The notes under the pieces were generated by a model, which saw nothing but the letters and a program-made list of their open reading frames with translations, was not told the origin of the DNA and searched no databases. From positions 248,001 to 312,000 of the forward strand of contig NZ_JAHLPZ010000001.1 of assembly GCF_018918185.1 (NCBI RefSeq): a stretch of 64,000 nucleotides of DNA. Reading direction: 5' to 3'. The first letter of the stretch is position 1; each line of letters begins with the position of its first letter. Both the position numbers and the translations under genes were made by a program. Source of the DNA: Eubacterium sp. MSJ-21. GTDB lineage: Bacteria; Bacillota; Clostridia; Lachnospirales; Lachnospiraceae. Shown piece after piece: positions 61,369-64,000 of the stretch.

Positions 61369-63237
61369 ATGTCAAAATTCGCGATAGCGTGTCCGAACTG
61401 TGGGAAATTCGCAGAGGCAAGTACAGGATTTTTTGCAAGAAAGAAGATCGACTGTTCCTGCGGATACACAATTGATGTTCGCACAGACAAGATGACATCA
61501 AGAAAATGTCCACATTGTGGAAATCAGGTTGTGTTTGATCAATCAAAAGGTGAGAGTGCAGTTTGTCCGGTATGTAGAGAGAAAATCAATACGATTTCAG
61601 ATAAGGTAGAGGAATTCTCCTGTGCGCAATGTGGTATCCGTTTGATGACGGCAAGAAATGCATCGACCTATGTCTGCCCGGTTTGTGATTATGAGAATAA
61701 CGTGCAGGAGCGCGTGATGGCAGAGAAAATCAAGACAGATGGACTGGCAAGCATCATAAAATACGAGGGCGATAATAACACATTTATCTGGAAGCACCCT
61801 ATCGAAGATTTTAATTTCGGTTCCCAGTTGATCGTACATGAGAGTCAGGAGGCTATCTTCTTCAAGGATGGACAGGCTCTCGATCTGTTCGGACCCGGAC
61901 GTTATACATTGGAGACACAGCAGCTTCCTCTCTTAGAGAAAGTGTATTCGTTACCGACTGACACACAGGGGACATTTCATTCTGAGGTTTATTTCATCAA
62001 CAAGACCGTTCAGATGTCTATCAAATGGGGAACCCCGGATAAGGTCCGGTTCATTGATCCGTTAACGGGAACGCCGCTTGCGCTTGGTGCTTCTGGTGAA
62101 ATGAATATTCAGGTGTCAAACTCCAGAAAATTATTGTTGAAATTAGTAGGCACTATGAAAGGAATTTCGTGGGAAGAAGGACCCGGATTTACGAAGTCCC
62201 TGCAGGCGGCTTTCCGTCCACTGATTGCAAATGCGGTCAAGACCAATCTTTCTTCTGTTATTAAGAATGAAGCAATTGACATTCTGGAAATTGATGAGAA
62301 GCTTGATTTGATATCGGATAATCTGCGAGAAAAAATCCTTCCGGGATTTGAGGAATATGGTTTGACGATACCACAGTTTTATGTGACCAGTGTTGTTCTG
62401 CCGGAGGACGATCCGAATTTCAAACGTATTCGGGAATTACATACAATTACACTTCAGACACGGGTAATTCAGGCAGAGGCAACTGTGAAAACTGCACAGG
62501 CACAGAGCGAAACACAGTATCGGACTGCACAGGAGCAGAGCAAAGCCGCAATCGAGGCGGCGCGACGAGAAGCAGAATTGCAGCGCCAGACAACAGAGAC
62601 TGAAATTGCAAAAAGAGAGGCAGAACGCCGCGTAATTGAAGCGCAGGCAGAAGCACAGGCACATCGGATGGCAGGGTTGACGGAAGCAGAAATCATGAAG
62701 GCAAAAGGCTATTCACAGAAGGATGTACTTCAGGCGGATGTTCAGAAAGCATATGCCGAAGGCATCGGCAATATAGGACCAGCCATATCTGCCGGCGGTG
62801 GAAGTGGCGTGTTGGGAGACATGCTTGGCTTGGGCGTTGGTATGGCTGCAGCAAGTGCGATTGCTCCACAGATTGGAGGGATGATGCAGGGCTTTGCGAA
62901 TCCGTCTATGATGCAGGGAGGTGTAATTAACCAGACGACCACACAGGCAGATACTGATAATCAGGCAGCTTTCTTGTCAAGAAATACGTGGGATTGTACA
63001 TGCGGACAGACAGGGAATGCAGGAAACTTCTGCAGCAACTGTGGGGCGAAGAAACCGCAGGCAGAACAACCGGACACCTGGGATTGTGCATGTGGGCAGA
63101 CAGGAAATACAGGTAAATTCTGTAGTAATTGTGGAGCCAAGAAACCGGAAGCAGAAACAAGCTGGGATTGTATATGTGGACAGACAGGAAATACAGGTAA
63201 CTTCTGTAATAACTGTGGAAAGAAACGGGGTGAATAG
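61369..63237 (+). CDS. SPFH-domain protein with zinc ribbons at both ends
   Basis: A 622-residue protein. N-terminal zinc ribbons (about residues 8-115: CPNC, CSCG, CPHC, CPVC, CAQC, CPVC pairs) precede an SPFH domain of the virion-core-protein-like type (about 125-365: SIIKYEGDNNTFIWKHPIED, FGPGRYTLETQ, then PQFYVTSVVLPEDDP). An A/Q/E-rich coiled coil (about 365-440) and a glycine/methionine-rich segment follow. The end has three tandem zinc ribbons (WDCTCGQTGNAGNFCSNCG and two near copies, about 543-620). There is no membrane helix. GGGGAGG precedes the ATG. Confidence 0.9.
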   Translation: MSKFAIACPNCGKFAEASTGFFARKKIDCSCGYTIDVRTDKMTSRKCPHCGNQVVFDQSKGESAVCPVCREKINTISDKVEEFSCAQCGIRLMTARNASTYVCPVCDYENNVQERVMAEKIKTDGLASIIKYEGDNNTFIWKHPIEDFNFGSQLIVHESQEAIFFKDGQALDLFGPGRYTLETQQLPLLEKVYSLPTDTQGTFHSEVYFINKTVQMSIKWGTPDKVRFIDPLTGTPLALGASGEMNIQVSNSRKLLLKLVGTMKGISWEEGPGFTKSLQAAFRPLIANAVKTNLSSVIKNEAIDILEIDEKLDLISDNLREKILPGFEEYGLTIPQFYVTSVVLPEDDPNFKRIRELHTITLQTRVIQAEATVKTAQAQSETQYRTAQEQSKAAIEAARREAELQRQTTETEIAKREAERRVIEAQAEAQAHRMAGLTEAEIMKAKGYSQKDVLQADVQKAYAEGIGNIGPAISAGGGSGVLGDMLGLGVGMAAASAIAPQIGGMMQGFANPSMMQGGVINQTTTQADTDNQAAFLSRNTWDCTCGQTGNAGNFCSNCGAKKPQAEQPDTWDCACGQTGNTGKFCSNCGAKKPEAETSWDCICGQTGNTGNFCNNCGKKRGE

Positions 63238-63239
63238 GT

Positions 63240-63929
63240 ATGAACAAAAAAGATCAGAGAGGATACATCGTCCTTGGAATTATATTTGTAGTATTTACTG
63301 TAGTTGCAGTTGCAGTACCTTTTTCGAAGAAGGCAGGATTCTGGCTTGGGTATGTATTTGGAATAATAGCGATTGCGTTCCAATTATATATTTTCAAAAT
63401 TTCTTTTGCACAGGGAGAGGATGTAAAGAGTAAGTTTTATGGATTCCCGATCGCACGTATTGGCGTGATTTATCTGGGTGCACAAATGTTATTCAGCATA
63501 TTGGAGATGGCAACAGCAAAATTCCTTTTACCGTGGGTGGCAGTCCTTGTGAATATAGTCATGTTGGCGTTTGCTCTCGTTGGATGCATCGCTGCAGATA
63601 TCATGCGGGATGAAATCGTGCGACAGGATGTAAAGCTGGAAAAAGACGTAACCAATATGCGCAGACTCCAATCGTTGTCAGCATCTCTGGTAGGACTCTG
63701 CCAGAATGAAAATGCAAAGAAAACGCTGCAGGATATAGCGGACGAATTCAAGTACAGCGATCCGGTATCATCTGAACAGACTAAGGAAATGGAAGAGGAT
63801 ATGAAGATGCAGTTAGAGGAACTGCAAAGCGCAGTATTGGAAGGGGATGTAAGCAATGTTCCAATACTGTGTGCAAAGCTGAAAAATAGATTGATTGAGA
63901 GAAATCATTTGTGTGCGACGAGTAAGTAG
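63240..63929 (+). CDS. Membrane protein with cytoplasmic coiled-coil tail
   Basis: A 229-residue protein with four membrane helices (about residues 8-27, 33-52, 68-87, 95-118) and a helical, charged C-terminal half (EKDVTNMRRLQSLSASLVGL, then EMEEDMKMQLEELQS). I know no function. It begins 2 bp after the SPFH gene stop, with its ribosome binding site (GGGGTGA) inside that gene, so it is very probably a membrane partner of the SPFH protein. Confidence 0.75.
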   Translation: MNKKDQRGYIVLGIIFVVFTVVAVAVPFSKKAGFWLGYVFGIIAIAFQLYIFKISFAQGEDVKSKFYGFPIARIGVIYLGAQMLFSILEMATAKFLLPWVAVLVNIVMLAFALVGCIAADIMRDEIVRQDVKLEKDVTNMRRLQSLSASLVGLCQNENAKKTLQDIADEFKYSDPVSSEQTKEMEEDMKMQLEELQSAVLEGDVSNVPILCAKLKNRLIERNHLCATSK

Positions 63930-63948
63930 GAAAAAGGAGAATATATGG

Positions 63949-64000
63949 ATGGAAGAAAATGCATTAAAACTAATTAATCATTTTTATGAGGAAAATAATG
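63949..64000 (+). CDS. Start of an unknown gene (cut by window end)
   Basis: After AAAAAGGAG, ATG 63949 opens a frame MEENALKLINHFYEENN that runs off the window. ATG 63945 in another frame closes after ten codons and is less likely. It belongs by spacing (19 bp) to the same operon as the SPFH protein and its membrane partner. Too short to classify. Confidence 0.45.
   Translation, partial: MEENALKLINHFYEENN

Overview
The window reads as chromosomal DNA of an anaerobic Firmicute of the Lachnospiraceae type. Pointers are the Rnf genes in the clostridial order E-A-B, a GGGtGRT gene with its NifU-like partner, hybrid-cluster protein, a T-box in front of thrS, strong AGGAGG-type ribosome binding sites and several proteins familiar only from this family. 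The genus is not fixed by the sequence. No rRNA, CRISPR array or intact prophage was seen; one tRNA is present.

Layout. 0-4 kb: end of the Rnf operon (rnfE', rnfA, rnfB), degV, a PRC-barrel gene, nrdR and yigZ. 4-6.7 kb: minus-strand ABC-2 exporter. 6.9-12.7 kb: an unusual chemoreceptor, a small conserved gene, tgt, yajC and the NifU-like/GGGtGRT pair. 12.7-14.3 kb: a scarred stretch with repeats and gene remnants around a DUF3592 protein. 14.4-19.6 kb: flotillin-like protein, tRNA-Gly, a membrane diguanylate cyclase followed by an orphan solute-binding lipoprotein, and a conserved small protein. 19.7-22.4 kb: lrgAB, a cytidylate-kinase-like gene and a GntR/FCD regulator. 22.5-28.9 kb: the complete F1Fo ATP synthase operon, in which delta and alpha form one continuous reading frame. 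28.9-34.4 kb: FtsX-type ABC exporter, rlmI and a C_GCAxxG_C_C protein.

34.4-41.4 kb is the main accessory region. Two 388-bp direct repeats, each holding a candidate small RNA, flank a YefM/YoeB toxin-antitoxin pair and an IS4-family transposase remnant. Next come a membrane Ser/Thr kinase divergent from an HTH-like protein, small membrane and ribbon-helix-helix proteins, and an AT-rich pair of unrecognised genes. 41.4-45.9 kb: prolyl-tRNA editing protein, DUF3137/LemA, and a MATE pump with its MerR regulator and a textbook 19-bp-spacer promoter. 46-48.4 kb: an amino-acid ABC importer whose binding protein looks circularly permuted. 48.8-54.7 kb: two-component system and FtsX-type ABC exporter. 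54.7-60.2 kb: hcp (minus), thrS T-box, thrS without a TGS domain and a phospholipase-D-type enzyme. 60.3-64 kb: small serine recombinase, ribbon-helix-helix protein, an SPFH protein with zinc ribbons at both ends and a membrane partner.

The energy genes fit together: Rnf couples ferredoxin oxidation to an ion gradient that the ATP synthase uses. The most notable unexplained structure is a dispersed element of about 250 bp, present three times in the same orientation in gene leaders (before a kinase-like gene, a response regulator and thrS). It has long imperfect terminal inverted repeats around a core of about 61 bp that differs at only one position among copies. A fourth, unrelated 223-bp hairpin element lies in the leader of the ABC operon at 31.9 kb. 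All functional statements are from reading sequence and recalled family knowledge; no searches were run.
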